This document shows, one piece after another, positions 22,988-33,005 of a stretch of 64,000 nt of DNA (position 1 is the first letter of the stretch; each line of letters starts with the position of its first letter). Both the position numbers and the translations under genes were made by a program. Source of the stretch: Chlorocebus sabaeus. Taxonomy: Eukaryota > Chordata > Mammalia > Primates > Cercopithecidae. Below the pieces are notes generated by a model. The model was not told where the DNA came from. It searched no databases and saw only the letters and a program-made list of their open reading frames with translations. The stretch covers positions 68,999,481 through 69,063,480 of the forward strand of contig NC_132916.1 in the NCBI RefSeq assembly GCF_047675955.1, in the 5' to 3' direction.

Positions 22988-24980
22988 GGCTAATATGGAA
23001 GACGTCATCATCCCAAACTGTACTGAGACTAGTAATTATTTAGATACACTATTTTATTACATTTTCATATACTGATAAATTATTTCCATATGGATGGTAA
23101 GTCCTAGATTTATTTATGGAAAAAAACCATTTGTTTGTATATTTTATGGAACATGGAGTTAGCAGAAAGATGCTGTTGAGTTAGGCTTAAAATTAAGTCC
23201 TAACGATTCTACCTCCTGTTGTGGAACTGTTGTCAGTCTTTAAAGGTGCATCTTTCTAAAATTTTTTGCACATAACTTGACAGATTGCAAGAAGGATTAT
23301 AATAATTGGTGGCTGTTTGCGTTAGAGCCTTTCAAGTCAATACAGGAAAAAATACATTTAGATGCTAAGTGAAGATAAGACATTAGTTTAAATGAGGCCC
23401 CGTATGTACCATCATATTGAAAATTTACCAGTTTGTCCTCGTCCTTCAATTAAGTTTTGTTAGTGATTTTTCACATCAAAGCATTGAGGTTGTAATTCTA
23501 TGCTGGGTTCATTTAACCACAGATCCAGTAAATGGCAGGAAATAGAGAGCTATACAGGACAGCAAATGGCCTGCAGTTGCATGGAGGATATCTTTGAGGC
23601 AAGGTGCCCAAAATGTTTTGCTGGTTTCAAAGTTTGTATCATTTGTTCAGAAGGGTTTTTATTGCTTGCAAGCAAGCAGGAAAGCAAAGGAAAAGGGCAC
23701 ACAGCCGCCTCCCCTATGATTCTGTGCTGTATGACCTATTTGCCTTTGGTGCCTTATATAAAAAGCTTTATTTAGTCTGCAGAGAGGTTATTTCTCCAAA
23801 TAGAGGTGAACTGTCATAGTAGTCTGGAAACGTGATAGATTTCAGTTGAATGCCGCTGATCCAAATACTTGGAGAGGCTGGGCTGTGTGACACTTGTAAG
23901 ATAGGCACCTTGCACAGATTCTTCCAGGTCATTTGCAGTTAATCATCAGTAGAAATACCTCATCAGATAGCGATCCACTTGGCGCTCTGAGAAGCAACTC
24001 CTCCTATCGCACCGACACTGCTACTTTTGTTCTGGCTCAGCCAGTCTCTTGCTGGGAACCTGCTGCCAGAGTTAGTCTCTTGGCTTCTGCCCTGGCCTAT
24101 TTTCTTGTTGACCTCTGGATTCTGTGCCTTTAGCTTCTCCTTGGACTCATTGGCCATGACTCTCTTTCTGGTATTAGTAGCTCCTGTATTGTGTTTGAGA
24201 GAAGAAATTTATTCCCCTAGCAGATTCACTTTCTACTGAGATAACTCTAACCCACCCATGCAATCTAGCATCTGCCAATACTCTGAGACCTGCTGATTGT
24301 TAATCAGTACTTATTATCTAACTCTGAGTAATGAGTGTTATAGCAGGAAAAGTAGAATCTTTTTTGTGTGTGTATGAATGTGGTTTAAGGCACTTTTGGG
24401 GACAGAGGAGAAATAAACATCTTGAAATGAATTATTGTATTTTATCTTTGCCCATGTGAATTCTTTAAAATAATTATTAAATTCTCACTTTGCTTATATG
24501 CATTAAAAATTTCATAGTGATGGTATTTAAAAGAGGGAGGTAACGGATATTTTGCAAGTGGGTTGAGGAAATGGTTCTTATTTTCCTTTTCACGTCCCAT
24601 GGGAACCTTTGTATCTGTCTGCCTCCCTCCTATGCATTTCTCCTACTGTTGCAAGGAGGATCTCATGTTTTATGATGAGAATTTATTTGGTGACTAAGTG
24701 AAGTCTGCACTAGTTTTTTAAAAAGTCCTTGAGATTGCATTCTGTATATTTGCTGAATTTGTTACTAGGCCTTATGCTGCAAAATTTCTGAGGTTGTTCA
24801 AGGTAAATCTATGTCTTGATTACTGAAATAAAGTATTGACATTTATTTCCCATAATTTGGAAGTCATTCAGTAAATAAAATTTGCCTGGTGTTTTATAAT
24901 GAATCATTTTTATCATATTGGGTTTGTGTTAGGAAGACTGTCAGCATTGATTTTCCAGTAGTTTTCTAAATTTTCTCATT
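22988..24980. other. Single-copy sequence
   Basis: About 2 kb with no recognised repeat or gene. Short frames of 60 to 91 codons match nothing I know. Any transcript from the L1 antisense promoter would enter this stretch. Confidence 0.5.
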
Positions 24981-25632
24981 TATTTATGTTTCTTCTTCTT
25001 CTTCTTTTTTTCTTTGAGACAGGGTCTTGCTCTGTCACCCAAGCTAGAGTGTAATGGCATGATCTAGGCTCACTGCCACCTCGACCTCCGGGGGTCAAGC
25101 AATCCTCCCATCTCAGCCTCCTGAGTAGCTGGAATTACAGGCATGTGCCACCACACTCAGCTAATTTCTCTGATTTTTTTTTTTTTTTTTTTTTTAAATT
25201 GAGATGGTGTCTCGCTCTGTCACCCAGGCTGGAGTGCAGTGGTGCGATCTCAGCTTACTGCAACCTCCCCCTCCCAGGTTCAAGTGATTCCCTTGCCTCA
25301 GCCTCCTGAGTAGCTGCAGGTGCATGCTACCACGCCTGGTTAACTTTTTGTATTTTTAGTAGAGATGGGGATTCACCATGTTAGCCAGGAAGGTCTTGAT
25401 CTCCTGAGTTTGTGATCCACCCACCTCTGCCTCCCAGACTGCTGGGATTACAGGCGTGAGTCACCGCACCCAGCCCTTCTGAATTTTTTTTTTTTTTTTT
25501 TAAATAGAAACAAGGTCTCACTATTGCCAGGTTAGGGTCTTGAACTTCTGGGCCCAAGTGATCCTTCTGCCTTGGGCTCCCAAAGTGCTGAGATAACGGG
25601 CGTGAGCCACTGTGCCTGGCTATTTATGTTTC
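24981..25632 (-). mobile_element. Old Alu (minus) split by a younger inserted Alu
   Basis: Outer element: T/TTC-rich tail, then gagacagggtcttgctctg through gctaatttctctgat, then after the insert tagaaacaaggtctcactattg to ccactgtgcctggc. It is bounded by a perfect 12-bp duplication TATTTATGTTTC at 24981-24992 and 25621-25632, which proves both halves are one insertion. Confidence 0.95.
25174..25475 (-). mobile_element. Alu inserted within the older Alu, minus strand
   Basis: Complete minus-strand Alu (T run, gagatggtgtctcgctctg ... gtgagtcaccgcacccagcc) inside the older copy. Flanks TTCTCTGATTTTT and CCTTCTGAATTTTT are a diverged target duplication. The second-arm linker lacks ggactaca after gtagctg, a small deletion. 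Confidence 0.93.
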
Positions 25633-25709
25633 CTAATTACTGCAGCGCTCATTTTTCTGTCAACTTCAGCTATGCCACACATGACTAGGAATTAGAAATA
25701 AGAAAACAG

Positions 25710-25942
25710 TAACCAGCCTGGTCAACATGGCGAAACCCTGTCTCTATTAAAAATACAAAAATTAACTGGGTGTGGTGGCGAGCGCCTGTAATCTCAGCTA
25801 CTTGGGAGGCTGAGGGATGAGAATCACTTGAACCTGGGAGGTGGAGGTTGCAGTGAGCTGAGATATTGCCTTTAAACTCCAGCCTGGGCAACAGAGCGAG
25901 ACTAAAACAAACAAACAAAAACAAAAACAAAAACAAACCCAA
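25710..25942 (+). mobile_element. Alu, 5'-truncated, plus strand
   Basis: Begins at aaccagcctggtcaacatgg and runs through the right arm. The tail has become a CAAA/ACAAAA simple repeat (about 25903-25936). Confidence 0.93.
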
Positions 25943-27231
25943 GGAGCCAAAAATAAATGACTCAGTGAACATTTATTGAGCACCTGTGGTTTACTGGGTG
26001 CTGTGGTAGTTGTTGAAGGTGCTGGGATGTTTTAAAGTTGGTTTTAAACTTAAGGATTCTACTTACTGGCAGCCTAGAACCACTGCATATGCCTTGCAGA
26101 GATGATGGACACTTGTCTCCTGACCTGTGCAGTGCAGGCACATCGGTGAAGTGCCTTAGATTCTAATTTTGCAACTGTTTTCACACTTTGGTATCAGTTT
26201 CTAGATCTAAAGCAGCAAATGAGAAAGGTAGTGGGTGTGAGTACTGCTATAAACTGACACCCTGACAATAATGATATGCTTGTTGACAGGCTGATTGCAG
26301 AGGAGATGAAAAAATAAAGGGCAGGACAAAAATGTCTCAAAGCTCTGCCCCCTGGGTCAATAGGAAGCTATATTTTGCTACTCAAGTAGGCTAACATTGG
26401 AGAAATAATTAGCATGTGAAAAAGTTCTTCCACCGAAAGGACCATGCAAGTTAAGGCAGGTAGTTTGGTTTTCTGTGCTGCAGCATCCGACCAGGCTCTA
26501 GAATCCTGTTTTCATATTTTGTTGGACCCAACTAGATTAAAACAAAGCGCCTTTCTCTGGCTGGGTAGTGGCCTGAGTTAGGTGGTTTCCAGTGCTCTGA
26601 TTGGTACTTTGGAGCAGGTGTCCAGTGAATTTCAGAAGCAGGGTAAATGTTCTTGGTATTGAGCAGTTCTCTGTTGGATGCCGGGCCTGTCCTCATGGTT
26701 CATGCTGCCCTTAGGTCATCAGCCATTCACTCCTACGGCCGGTTAAGGACACCTTCTCTATGAATTCTCTGCTGACCTCCAAGTGTGGGTTGGATGCCCC
26801 TCTTCTCTGCTTTCTCCTTCCCTGCTTGGATTAAATTCAGAGATTCTAAGATGTCTTCATCTGTCACAGCGTTCATGACGGATGTTACCAATCAGTGTTT
26901 TTGAAAACGAGATCTATCTCTGCACGGTGCTGTGAGATAGGTGGAAACCTATCTTTTAATAATATCTTCAGGTGGCCATTGTGGATGTTTGAGAACCTCT
27001 CCTTTAGACCATGAGCTTGAAGAAGGTCCTGTTCTTGTCTTTGAATCTTTAAACCTTCCCTAGCTCCTGGCACATTTTTCAGTTGCTCAAATTTTTTTGT
27101 TGTAGTTCAGTGAATGACATAGAATTCCTGTAATTTTTTTGTTGTTGTTCGGCGAATGAGATAGAATTCCTGTTACCGCCTGTGGAATCCAAATCCAGAA
27201 ATGTGATCAAATGTCGCTTGAAGGATTTTCG
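25943..27231. other. Single-copy sequence
   Basis: Starts with a short old-repeat trace (gaacatttattgagcacctg, about 25970). The rest, including 26080-27100, shows no repeat or gene I recognise. A diverged direct repeat surrounds 27095-27180: two attcctgt(t/a)a... segments with ttttttgttgttgtt. Confidence 0.45.
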
Positions 27232-27541
27232 ACCATTTTTCATTTCTCTCTCTTTTTTTTTTGAGACAGAGTCTCTGTCACCTAGGCTGGAGTGCAGTGG
27301 TCTAATCTCGGCTCGCTGCAACCTGGGCTCAAGGGATCCTCCTACCTCAGCCTCCAGAGTAGCCAGGACTAAAGGCATATACCACCATGTCCCACTAGTT
27401 TTTGTATTTTTGGTAGAGATGGGGACTCCCTAGGTTTCTCAGGCTGGTCTTAAACTCCTGGGCTCAAGTGATACACCTGCCTCTGCTTCCCAAAATGCTG
27501 GGACTATAGGCATGAGTCACACACCCGGCCCATTTTTCCAT
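27232..27541 (-). mobile_element. Alu (J/S), minus strand
   Basis: T run, gagacagagtctctgtcacc, both arms with several small deletions, ending atgagtcacacacccggcc. Diverged duplication CCATTTTTCATTT (27232) and CCATTTTTCCAT (27530). Confidence 0.92.
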
Positions 27542-27664
27542 GTTGTTTTGTAAATCAACATTATCTGAAACCTAAAATTTAATGTGGATATACAAAAATA
27601 GCTTTTCTTATTTTCTTGCCCAAGAAAATAATACTGTATCTTTATTATTAATATTTTCACCTGT

Positions 27665-27850
27665 TTTGAAATAAACTTTTAATTTTAGAATAGTTTTACA
27701 TTTATGGAAAAGTTGCAAAGATGGTATGTAAAGTTCCCCAGTTACCAGTTTTCCCCACTGTTACCCAGTTTTCCCCACTGTTAACATCTTACATTACTAT
27801 GTTACATTGATCACAATTAATGAACTGATATCAATATTATTATTATTAAA
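27665..27850 (-). mobile_element. Old L1M 3' UTR-like fragment, minus strand
   Basis: Matches in order the old L1 3' UTR motifs as complement: ttttagaatagttttacattta, aaaagttgcaaagatggta, ttaacatcttacatta, acaattaatgaactgatat. It contains a 20-bp tandem duplication (27745-27783, unit ccagttttccccactgtta). Confidence 0.65.
27745..27783. repeat. 20-bp tandem duplication inside L1M
   Basis: CCAGTTTTCCCCACTGTTA occurs at 27745-27763 and identically at 27765-27783, separated by one C. Confidence 0.92.
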
Positions 27851-28344
27851 GGCTTTAAGAGTTATTGTTGAAGATTTATAAGTTTATAGATGAAATAATA
27901 TTTAGAACACACCAGCTTTGAATTAGAAATATTTTAAAATTTAAATTCTTTGATTTGAAGGATTAAAACTTTTGAATTCTCATATGTTGTCATAGTTGGG
28001 AATATATCCACAAAACAAATAGACTAATTTTTGTGAGAATGGTTCTAAAACAGGTTTTTCAGGTGTCATTCACCTTCTGGAACCTTGAAAGGGGGAAGGT
28101 GACTTTCAAAGGCCAACATTCATTTAATCTATCTGTAGTACTCCATATGAATGGCAGTCACTACTTATCGACGTCTCAGGTTTTGTTAGATATGATATTT
28201 GTTTTAATTATTTATAGAATATTCAGGCAGAGGTTCTATTCAAAATATTTAACAGGTTGGCATAGGCCTCAACCAATCAGATTGCTGTTCACATAATCAG
28301 AAGCGATGCTGGCTGGTGAATGTGTCAGTCCTATTAAAGTCTAA

Positions 28345-28419
28345 AGTGTCCTAAAAATGTCTCCAGACATTGCCAGATGTCTTGTAGGTGGCAAAATCAC
28401 TTCTGGTTGAGAACTCCTG
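28345..28419 (-). mobile_element. Partial MER5A, minus strand (copy A)
   Basis: Complement of the hAT-Charlie element MER5A: aatgtctccagacattgcca ... gcaaaatcacttctggttgagaactcctg. The other half is missing. It is directly followed by a MIR tail, exactly as in the copy near 31336. Confidence 0.75.
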
Positions 28420-28490
28420 ATATAAAGTAGTTAGAACAGGCTGGCACTGCTCTAGTAACTGCTTTCTAAATATTCACTATTATTATTGTT
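28420..28490 (+). mobile_element. MIR 3' part (copy A)
   Basis: ataaagtagttagaacaggctggcactg followed by a decayed actgctttctaaatattcac and an ATT repeat: the 3' end of a MIR. Confidence 0.65.
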
Positions 28491-28528
28491 GTTGGTATCT
28501 TTCATTTGTTATTTCTGATAACTTTTAA

Positions 28529-28914
28529 ACATATACTACTTAGCCCCAGCACTTTGGGACGTTGAGGAGGGTGGATCAGTTGAAGTCAGGAGTTCGAGAC
28601 TAGCCTGGACAACATGGTGAAACCCCGTTTGTACTAAAATTACAAAAATTAGTTGGGTGTGGTGGTGAATGCCCGTAATCCCAGCTACTTGGGAGGCTGA
28701 GGCAAGAGAATCACTTGAATCTGGGAGGTGGAGGCAGAGGTGGAGGCTGCAATGAGCCGAGATCGCACCACTGCATTCCCTCCTGGGCGACAGAGCAAGA
28801 CTCCATCTAAAATATAAATATAAATATATATATGTGTGCGTGTGTATATGTGTGTATATGTATGTGTATATATAGATATGTGTGTATATATACACACATA
28901 CATATACTGCTTAG
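28529..28914 (+). mobile_element. Alu, slightly 5'-truncated, plus strand, with microsatellite tail
   Basis: Begins ccccagcactttgggacg, so about 30 bases of the 5' end are missing, and runs through both arms. The tail is a 90-bp ATAA/(TA)n/(TG)n mixture (about 28811-28899). Target duplication ACATATACTACTTAG (28529-28543) and ACATATACTGCTTAG (28900-28914), one mismatch, places the whole microsatellite inside the insertion. Confidence 0.95.
28811..28899. repeat. AT/GT-rich microsatellite grown from an Alu tail
   Basis: Alternating TA, TG and TATA blocks, including a near-palindromic tgtatatatacacaca. It sits between the Alu body and the 3' target duplication. Confidence 0.9.
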
Positions 28915-29972
28915 CAAGACATATTAGGATTTCTTTACATAGTTAAATCACCACATGCATAAAAAATAAAGTCACATTTTTTGTAAGATTTACTCAGAAT
29001 TTTTCAGAAACCCATAGGCTATTGTAGGAGGAAATGTAAGTTCTATTCTTGAGGGAGATTTTCAACTTTTTTTACTTGTCCTCACCTGCCATGTTCCTGA
29101 CACTGCAGCCTCGAGAAAGGTTTGAGGCTGTTGGAGCACATGAGTGTGGAATTTGTAGACCACTTGTTCTTCCAGACTTCCTCACATCCACCCATAACCT
29201 GCTTTTAGTTGATAGTGGCTCAGCAAAGATAGGAGCCTGTACTTTGGCTTATACCAAATTCCCCTCATTTCCGCATGATGATATGTTATTAGTATCCTGA
29301 TCCCTGTTATTTGTTAAGTTAAGCTGTGCTTCAGGAATCTCGGAAGATCACAGCATTTTGTTTACAGTGGCTTCATTTCATAATATATGCTCTGAGCAGG
29401 TGAGACTAGACTTAGAGACATTGAAGCCCAACAATTTAATATCCACAAAGAGTGTTTTATTTGTAGTCCTCCTATCCTTTCCTCTTCAGTGTTCTAGAAA
29501 CAGATGCTTACATTGTGTAAACACTCCTTCTATTACTGATTCTACAGTATCCAATTTCCTATTAACAGGATGAAGATTTTGTTTTTTAATCCTCAAGTCT
29601 ACGAGAACGGAGTAGTCAGTGGGATATGAGGATCAGATAAAAATCTCCCCATGTTAGAATCATTGATCTCAGTACTTTCTGCAGAAACTGACAGCCTTAT
29701 TTTTTTTCCTCCTTTGAATCCACTTAGGTATTTTTGGGAAACATTCATTTGCTGACATTGGTTGATAATAATAATTATTATTTCAAATGAGATGCTGCTG
29801 GTAAAATTATTGTTAAGTCTACTCAACTTAGTAAACTTGTATCAAAAGCCAGGTTTTACATTTGGTAGAACAGAGACAGTCAGTTCCTTGCTGTAGGGAG
29901 AGGAAGGGTAGGAGCCTATGGCTGCCTCACCACCATCTTGTCCCCAACCATTCTTATACACTCTTTTGATTC
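28915..29972. other. Single-copy sequence
   Basis: No gene or repeat recognised. Confidence 0.5.
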
Positions 29973-30175
29973 AAGCACTTGGGCTTTGGAGCCAGACTGC
30001 CTGAATTTGGATTCAGCTACTTTTAACTGGGCAAATTGCTTAACTTTAAATGTCCGTGCTCCTTGCTGAAAAATGTGGACAACAAAAGCATCTATCTTAT
30101 ATGGATATTGTGAGTATTAGACTATATGGTAGTCCATTTAAGAAACATTCAGTAAATGTTGTTCATAGTAACATC
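29973..30175 (+). mobile_element. MIR, plus strand, nearly full length
   Basis: Landmarks in order: gggctttggagccagactgcctgaatttgg, ctgggcaaattgcttaac, tatggatattgtgagtatta, ttaagaaacattcagtaaatg. About 200 bp with moderate divergence. Confidence 0.85.
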
Positions 30176-30296
30176 AGTAATGTTACTACTACTAATATGG
30201 CTGCTACTTTTGATAAATTTAGAATAACAGTTTAAATTACCATATATATTAAAACTATGTAACAGTATAAATTATCTTAGTTGAAATACCATAACA

Positions 30297-30303
30297 GTGT
30301 GTG

Positions 30304-30338
<35 letters not shown>
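30297..30338. repeat. (GT)3-TA-(CA)n alternating purine/pyrimidine tract
   Basis: GTGTGTGTATACACACAC then further CA. The junction is a perfect palindrome and the whole tract alternates purine and pyrimidine, so it could adopt Z-DNA or cruciform form. Confidence 0.9.
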
Positions 30339-30340
<2 letters not shown>

Positions 30341-30612
30341 TTTATAATGGAGCTGCTAAAATGAATCAGGTTTAGCTGAATTGAAATTTGATTATTTTTG
30401 CCTCTTTACTGTAGATGATAGTGAGCCATGAAATAAGTAAAATACAGAAGGATGTAGATATAACATGTAGATTTTTTAGCCTTACATGAAACAGTTATAG
30501 CTTCAATTTAAAGCACCAACATTTGGTGGGGTCCTATGGAAATTCTTATTCATAATTTCTTAATATTAACCATCTTCTACTTATTCTATTAACTCTTGCG
30601 TTGTTTAAAAAA
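30339..30612. other. Single-copy stretch
   Basis: AT-rich; nothing recognised. Confidence 0.5.
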
Positions 30613-30747
30613 ATTCCAGTATTCTTTCTTTCTTTCTTCAGTTTTTTGAGATGGGGGAGTCTCACTATGTTGTCCAGGAAGGCCTTGAACTCCTGGGCTC
30701 AAGTGATCCTCCCACTTCAGCCTCCTAAGTAGAATATTCCAGTATTC
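30613..30747 (-). mobile_element. Short Alu/FLAM-like monomer, minus strand
   Basis: Only about 110 bp. A TTTC-rich tail is followed by gagatgggggagtctcactatg and gaactcctgggctcaagtga to cctcctaagtag. Perfect 12-bp duplication ATTCCAGTATTC at 30613-30624 and 30736-30747 shows it inserted as a short copy rather than being a deleted dimer. Confidence 0.88.
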
Positions 30748-31094
30748 GTATCTTCATTGTTGAGTGCTTTTTCTTTTAAAAATTGTAATAACATTTTAAA
30801 AATTAGAAAAGAAAGAAGCATCCATTTCTATTTCTACCATGTTAATACAATAGTAACTTTCATTTGTTATTTTCCCATCTATTCTTTATACTCATAAAAA
30901 TAATTGGAATTATGTAATATTTCTAATTTTTAGTTCTGGTGGTTTAGTTTGACATTACTTTATAAGCATTTTCCATTTTTTTTCTGTTAGGTAGTTATAC
31001 TATCATTTATTAAACGATTTTCCTGTTTTCATTTTTAGTTTACTTCTAGTTTCAACATTATGGATAATAGTACAGTGAAAATTATCTTTATTGA
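30748..31094 (-). mobile_element. Old L1M-like fragment (first part), minus strand
   Basis: Decayed L1 3' region as complement: ttaggtagttatactatcattta ... tttctagtttcaacattatggataat. It resembles old L1M ORF2/3' UTR. It seems to resume at about 31430, beyond the MIR. Confidence 0.45.
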
Positions 31095-31146
31095 TCTGTT
31101 GAATGGACATAATACTAGTACCCTGGGGTTGTTGTAAGGATTATAT
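31095..31146 (+). mobile_element. MIR, first arm (copy B)
   Basis: ataatactagtaccctggggttgttgtaaggattatatgagg matches the MIR stretch before its tail. The second arm follows the MER5A insertion at 31336. Confidence 0.7.
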
Positions 31147-31335
31147 GAGGGGATAGATATGAGGCAGATTTGTCCACCGTGATACAGTTCCATTTTGCTG
31201 TGGGAGCTGTCCTGTGCTTTGGGGATGCTGGACAGCATCCCTGGCCTCCACTCCCCAGTGGTGACAAACAGAAATGTCTCCAGACATCGCCAGGTGTCTC
31301 GCAGGGGCAAAACCGTTCCCGGCTGAGAACTACTG
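31147..31335 (-). mobile_element. MER5A, minus strand, inserted in MIR (copy B)
   Basis: Complement of MER5A: gggagctgtcctgtgctttg, acagcatccctggcctc, aaatgtctccagacatcgcc, gcaaaaccgttcccggctgagaactactg. It divides a MIR into two arms, so it arrived after the MIR. Confidence 0.8.
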
Positions 31336-31420
31336 CTATAAAGTCAGCGGAACAGCCTGGCACTGCCCTGATGAGTGCAGTGTAGATATTTGCTACTATT
31401 ATTGTTGTTGTTGGTACCAT
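31336..31420 (+). mobile_element. MIR, second arm (copy B)
   Basis: tataaagtcagcggaacagcctggcactg, then the decayed MIR end and a TTG/ATT repeat. Continues the first arm at 31095. Confidence 0.7.
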
Positions 31421-31711
31421 CCTTCATTTCAGGTATTCGTTTAGGTAAATTCCTAGAAACAGAATTTATGGGATGACAGGTTAGTTTTAGGGTTTCTGAT
31501 ATGCCCTTCAGAGGACTGTAACACGTTTAACATCATCAGTTTATATAAATATGTCAGTATCTCTGAGACCCAGCCAGTATTGAATTGTGAGTACCCAAAA
31601 TACTGTTTTGTCTTCAATTTCTGTAATTACTAGTCATCATGAGCATTTATGATATTTTTTTTATTTGCATTGCCACATTTGAAGATTCTGGTGACAACCT
31701 TTGTCTACTCA
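31421..31711 (-). mobile_element. Old L1M-like fragment (second part), minus strand
   Basis: ttaggtaaattcctagaaacagaatt and later degenerate blocks resemble old L1M ORF2 complement. Weak. Confidence 0.35.
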
Positions 31712-31771
31712 CCTTTTTTTTTTTTCCTCTGTTTTTTTTTTTTTTTGTTTTGTTTTTTTTTTTTTTTTTGG
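31712..31771. repeat. T-rich low-complexity tract
   Basis: Runs of 13 to 20 T separated by cctctg and g. No Alu or L1 body is attached. Confidence 0.85.
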
Positions 31772-32032
31772 TTGCTCTGCCATTCAACAGTTAAAGTTGA
31801 ATGAAATTCATCCCTCAGTAGCCAAGCCTGTATTACATTTCATTGCTTGATGTTTAACAACCTCTGAGTAGAACATTGATTCAGATCCTTTTGGATTATT
31901 GTGTTTTTCCCAGTGATGCTGCATAATATGAAACCTTCCAAAATTTAAATATAAGGATAATTTTGTGGAAAAGAATTCAACTCTGTATTCAGTGATATGT
32001 ATCCTATAACAGAAATGATTGCCTCTGGTTTC

Positions 32033-32541
32033 AGTACACTTTTATTTCCCTCTCCTCTCCTCTTCTCTCCTCTCATCTCCTCTCCTCTCCTCTCCTCTCC
32101 TCTCCTCTCCTCTCCTCTCCTCTCTTCTCCTCTCCTCTCCCTCCTTTCCTTCCTTCCCTCCTTCCTCCCTTCCTCCTTTCCTCTCTTTTCTCTTTCTTCT
32201 CTCTTTCTCTCTTTCTTTTCTTTCCTTCTTCCTTTCTTCTTTTCTTCATGTCTCACTTGGTCACCCAGGCTGGAGTGCAGTGGCATGATCTTGTCTCACT
32301 GCATCCTCCACCTCACGGGTTCAAGGGATTCTCCTGCCTCAGTCTTCCGAGTAGCTGGGACTATAGGTGCCTGCCACCATGCCTGCCTAATTTTTGTATT
32401 TTTAGTAGAAACGGGGTTTCACCATGTTGCCAGACAGGTCTCGAACTCCTCACCTCAAGTGATCCATCCACCTTAGCCTCTCAAGGTGCTGGGATTACAG
32501 GCATGAGCCACTGTACCAGACCTTGTTTAAGTACCGTTTTA
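32033..32541 (-). mobile_element. Alu, minus strand, with tail replaced by a 190-bp pyrimidine repeat
   Basis: Alu body 32241-32524 (cttggtcacccaggctggag ... gagccactgtaccagacc). Upstream a pure pyrimidine block (TCTCC)n, (TTCC)n and (TTTC)n fills 32046-32240. Target duplication AGTACACTTTTA (32033-32044) and AGTACCGTTTTA (32530-32541) lies outside both, so the pyrimidine block derives from the Alu poly(A) tail. Confidence 0.93.
32046..32240. repeat. (TCTCC)n and related pyrimidine tract
   Basis: About 14 near-perfect TCTCC pentamers, then TTCC/TTTC units. It is almost wholly pyrimidine for 190 bases, so it is H-DNA prone and likely length-variable. Long Ser/Pro/Leu or Glu/Arg/Lys frames here are artefacts. 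Confidence 0.95.
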
Positions 32542-32544
32542 GAG

Positions 32545-33005
32545 ATAACCCCAATCCTAGCTGTAGCAGAGGCTGCTGGTGACTCCACTCTCTGCCATCA
32601 GTACTTCTGGTGCACTGGGACTTCCAGCTGCCCACACCTGCATGACTTTGCCTGAGGGCATTCTCTGGCTGGAAAGTTCACACTCAGGGCTGGCAGGAAG
32701 TGTCAGCGGCCAGCAACCCATAGCCAGTGACTGCTGCTATAGTATAAATTCTCCAGCTCTCTTGCATCTCAGGTCAGCTGCTTTTGAGATGAACGTTTTA
32801 TACTGCATCTCCAAGTTCCCAGTTGGGTTGTGATCCAATGGTAACTTGCTGGATAATGACCCATTTCTTATTGGCCGCCTTTCCTTCTTTGTCTCCTTTC
32901 TTTACTCCCTACCAGTGTTTCCTGGGATCACTTCTGAAATAAACTACTTATACTTGAATCCTTGTCTCAGGGTCTGCTCCTGGGGGAAGAACCAAACTAA
33001 GATAT
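32545..33005 (+). mobile_element. Probable ancient LTR, family unassigned
   Basis: Has LTR-like architecture: a TATAAATT-type box (about 32743), then an AATAAA (about 32938) in ctgaaataaactacttatac, then cttgtctcagggtctgctcctgggggaaga...aagata as an end. I recall similar text as a recurrent human LTR of ERVL type but cannot name it safely. No internal retroviral sequence follows. Confidence 0.5.

Noticed and set aside
31945..32288. Long low-complexity proteins on both strands (Ser/Leu/Pro-rich and Glu/Arg/Lys-rich)
   Set aside because: They translate the TCTCC/TTCC pyrimidine tract; simple repeats stay open by composition.
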